Made by a program: the position numbers and the translations under genes
Part shown: in pieces, positions 62,128 to 64,000 of the stretch
Position numbering within the stretch: the stretch's first letter is position 1
Layout of the letters: every line of letters starts with the position of its first letter
Assembly (NCBI GenBank): GCA_030425285.1
Contig: JAUIAY010000001.1
Span: forward strand, 854,963-918,962
Source: Bacteroidia bacterium
GTDB taxonomy: Bacteria; Bacteroidota; Bacteroidia; Flavobacteriales; Flavobacteriaceae
Reading direction: 5' to 3'
Length of the DNA stretch: 64,000 nt
The notes under the pieces: model-generated
The model's input: the letters and a program-made list of their open reading frames with translations, nothing else
Told to the model about the DNA's origin: nothing
Database searches by the model: none

Positions 62128-63134
62128 GATTTATTGAAAAAATCTGACTGAATCTGCTCATTCACACCATCTTGATACTTCGTCATACTGAACCATTGGT
62201 GAATGGAGTAGCTTCCCGTTTCACCTTGTTTGTTTACCGCAATATAACCAACTTGAAAATCTTTATAATTACTATTGGGTTTATTTACAATACGGCTAAT
62301 AGCTTCTTCACAGGCTTCTTGAGGAGATTTCCCTTGACGCATTAGTTCAACAACTAAAAAGCTGCCAACCGTTTTAACAACTTCTTCTCCCAATCCTGTA
62401 GCTACGCAAGCCCCAATTTCGTTGTCAACAAATAAACCAGATCCAATTATTGGACTATCACCAACACGGCCTGCCATTTTATAGGCTAAACCACTAGTTG
62501 TGCAAGCTCCCGAAATATCACCATTTTTGTCAATGGCTAGCATGCCAATGGTGTCATGGTTTTCTATATTGATAATTGGTTTATACTCACTTTTAATTTT
62601 CCATGCTTCCCAAGCTTTTTTTGAAGCTTCGGTCAATAAATTTTCTTTTTTAAAGCCTTGTTCATAAGCAAACTGCTCAGCTCCTTTTCCTGCAAGCATG
62701 ACATGAGGAGTGTCTTCCATTACTTTTCTAGCAACAGAAACCGCATGAGTTACGTTTTGTAAATAAACAACCGAGCCGCAGTTACCATGTTTATCCATAA
62801 TACAGGCGTCTAAAGTCACGTTACCTTCACGATCGGGTAGCCCACCTTTACCAACCGATTGACCTTTTTCGTTAGCTTCTTCAACCATGCAGCCTTGTTC
62901 TACGGCGTCTAAAGCGTTTCCGCCGGCTTGCAGAACTTTCCAGGCTTTAGCAGTGGCTTCTTCAACATGCCAAGTGGCAATAACCAATGGTAAGGATACT
63001 TGTGACTTGTTATTTGTTGTAGCTACTATTTTTGTTTCTTTAGTATCGTTATCAGCACAACTCAAAAGTGTACTGCCAACAGCAACACCTGCTCCAGTTA
63101 AAGCTGCATTTTTAATAAAGTTTCTTCTTTTCAT
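62124..63134 (-). CDS. Glycosylasparaginase (N4-(beta-N-acetylglucosaminyl)-L-asparaginase), Tat-exported lipoprotein
   Basis: Ntn hydrolase that cleaves the GlcNAc-Asn bond of glycoproteins. The N-terminus carries a twin-arginine motif (RRNFIK) and a lipobox LLSC with Cys26. The processing site HDTIGM makes Thr (about residue 194) the nucleophile, followed by TTSGLAYKMAGRVGDSPIIGSGLFVDNEIG and ATGLGEE. It has 336 residues. It would act in the periplasm or on the surface. The next genes on the same strand include a GH92 alpha-mannosidase, in keeping with N-glycan breakdown. It overlaps the aldehyde dehydrogenase stop tail to tail by 4 nt. Confidence 0.88.
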   Translation of the reverse strand: MKRRNFIKNAALTGAGVAVGSTLLSCADNDTKETKIVATTNNKSQVSLPLVIATWHVEEATAKAWKVLQAGGNALDAVEQGCMVEEANEKGQSVGKGGLPDREGNVTLDACIMDKHGNCGSVVYLQNVTHAVSVARKVMEDTPHVMLAGKGAEQFAYEQGFKKENLLTEASKKAWEAWKIKSEYKPIINIENHDTIGMLAIDKNGDISGACTTSGLAYKMAGRVGDSPIIGSGLFVDNEIGACVATGLGEEVVKTVGSFLVVELMRQGKSPQEACEEAISRIVNKPNSNYKDFQVGYIAVNKQGETGSYSIHQWFSMTKYQDGVNEQIQSDFFNKS

Positions 63135-63179
63135 AGGACTATTTCAATAACAGGGATTTAAAATTAAAAATTTATTGTT

Positions 63180-63566
63180 CTAACTTAGAACATGATCATT
63201 AATCATTCTATGGGACCATTCAATAGCTTCACTTAAGTTGTCAAATATTTCATAGGGTTTGTCGTAAAAATTGCGCTCATATTCAGCGCTTTTTCGCATG
63301 ACTTCATCGTCGGGAACCATAGCAATAGCAATAAGATTGGGAATGTGCTCTACTTCTACATAAGTTAGTGGATCTACAGAATAGGAATTCACACGATTGG
63401 AAATATAAACCAAATCCTTTCCTAGAAAATGTTTTTTTATAGCATGATCTAAAATTTCAGAATGTTCGGGAGTGATATTAATACCTTCAGCAATCTGACA
63501 AATTAGAAATTCATCAAAAACAAAGAACTCGCCATCTTCAACATTATAATAATGAATCATTCCCAT
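63180..63566 (-). CDS. Conserved hypothetical protein, STAS-like length
   Basis: A 128-residue soluble acidic protein (MIHYYNVEDGEFFVFDEF, then ISNRVNSYSVDPLTY and KPYEIFDNLSEAIEWSH). The alternation of strands and helices and the closing amphipathic helix suggest a SpoIIAA/STAS-like fold, but no catalytic residues are evident. It may start at the second Met (63560). It lies 45 bp upstream of the glycosylasparaginase on the same strand and 58 bp downstream of GH92. Its role is unknown. Confidence 0.55.
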   Translation of the reverse strand: MGMIHYYNVEDGEFFVFDEFLICQIAEGINITPEHSEILDHAIKKHFLGKDLVYISNRVNSYSVDPLTYVEVEHIPNLIAIAMVPDDEVMRKSAEYERNFYDKPYEIFDNLSEAIEWSHRMINDHVLS

Positions 63567-63624
63567 TGGTTAATAATTTTCAGTGGATCTTAAAGTTAAT
63601 AAATAATGATTTAATTTAGTACTC

Positions 63625-64000
63625 TTAAGGTTTATTATTGGTTTCTTGTTCTAAACTTAAAGAGTAGGGAACATCATCATTTTGGCTGCCCCAATCTTTG
63701 TTTGGTGAATTGGTCATATTAAATCTAAAATTACCACCATTCTGAATGGCATTATAGTTTAGGTAACTTTTGGAATAGGAGTCTCCATTAAATGTAGCCG
63801 AATTGATATAGACATTAGTTTTTGAATTATTTGGTGCTTCAATAACAAATGTATTTCCATTTTCTAAATGCAATGTAGCCTTTTTAAATAAGGGACTTCC
63901 AATAACATACTGATCCGTAGCTGGTGCTACGGGATAAAATCCCAAAGCACTGAATACATACCAAGCTGAAGTTTGTCCATTGTCTTCATCACCACAATAA
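63625..64000 (-). CDS. GH92-family alpha-mannosidase, C-terminal end (partial)
   Basis: The frame is open to the right edge, so the first ATG-like codon at 63945 is internal. The upstream codons read GDEDNGQTSAWYVFSALG, followed by GFYPVAPATDQYVIGSPLFKKATLHLENG, the conserved C-terminal block of GH92 exo-alpha-mannosidases, in which the acidic residues of GDEDNGQ shape the active site. The enzyme trims mannose from N-glycans in calcium-dependent fashion. Only the last 125 residues or so are in the window; the start, signal peptide and catalytic centre lie outside. Confidence 0.85.
   Translation of the reverse strand, partial: YCGDEDNGQTSAWYVFSALGFYPVAPATDQYVIGSPLFKKATLHLENGNTFVIEAPNNSKTNVYINSATFNGDSYSKSYLNYNAIQNGGNFRFNMTNSPNKDWGSQNDDVPYSLSLEQETNNKP

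Noticed and set aside
1-64000. Prophage, insertion sequence, integron or defence island
   Set aside because: No transposase, integrase, recombinase, restriction-modification or phage structural gene is seen, and gene order and composition are uniform.

Overview
The window reads as a chromosome segment of a marine-type member of the Flavobacteriaceae (Bacteroidota). The signs are low GC, promoters of the Bacteroidota type (TTTG, about 19 nt, TAnnTTTG), a secreted protease with a type IX secretion C-terminal domain, TonB-dependent receptors with a carboxypeptidase-D-like N-terminal domain, and typical flavobacterial neighbours (ExbB-X-ExbD-ExbD, RpoN plus a membrane protein, SucA-SucB). The species cannot be named from the sequence alone. 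I see no insertion sequence, prophage, CRISPR array or rRNA operon.

Layout. 1-305: the end of a ribonucleotide reductase alpha chain. 326-8924: a probable phosphate-acquisition region, with a PiT transporter, an OprO/P-type porin, a small YwqK-like secreted protein, and a TonB receptor with a surface beta-helix lipoprotein. Three 11-bp-periodic direct-repeat arrays that look like Pho boxes precede these transcription units. 8994-19440: dGTPase, a tiny membrane protein, Dxs, a type IX-secreted M36 protease, TadA, a ClC protein lacking the gating glutamate, and AspS. 19540-26293: a TetR-controlled tripartite RND efflux operon with a clear operator overlapping its promoter. 26367-32362: polyprenyl synthetase and the 2-oxoglutarate dehydrogenase E1 and E2 genes.

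32363-33584 is the most unusual part. An orphan NarL/FixJ-type response regulator is followed by three tandem transcription units on the same strand. Each starts with an identical 16-bp 7-2-7 palindrome (TACGTAC-TT-GTACGTA) lying exactly 23 nt upstream of a TAnnTTTA promoter element. One unit encodes a 33-residue single-span membrane protein. The other two look like sister small RNAs of about 75 nt, each ending in an intrinsic terminator. I propose a regulator-plus-sRNA module.

33642-39331: aspartyl protease, TatD, type I asparaginase, tRNA-Ser(GGA), the ExbB/ExbD energising complex and an outer-membrane barrel. 39368-51172 is a long minus-strand block: a PAP2-like membrane protein, RpoN, AsnS, an MMPL-type RND exporter, a DUF5686-like barrel, and the translation cluster frr, pyrH, tsf, rpsB, rpsI, rplM. 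51367-56055: secreted lipase, lipoprotein, DNA polymerase I. 56156-60710 is a complete cyanophycin locus (isoaspartyl peptidase, cyanophycinase, cyanophycin synthetase), followed by an aldehyde dehydrogenase. 62124-64000 carries a glycosylasparaginase, a small conserved protein and the end of a GH92 alpha-mannosidase, a pairing that suits N-glycan breakdown.
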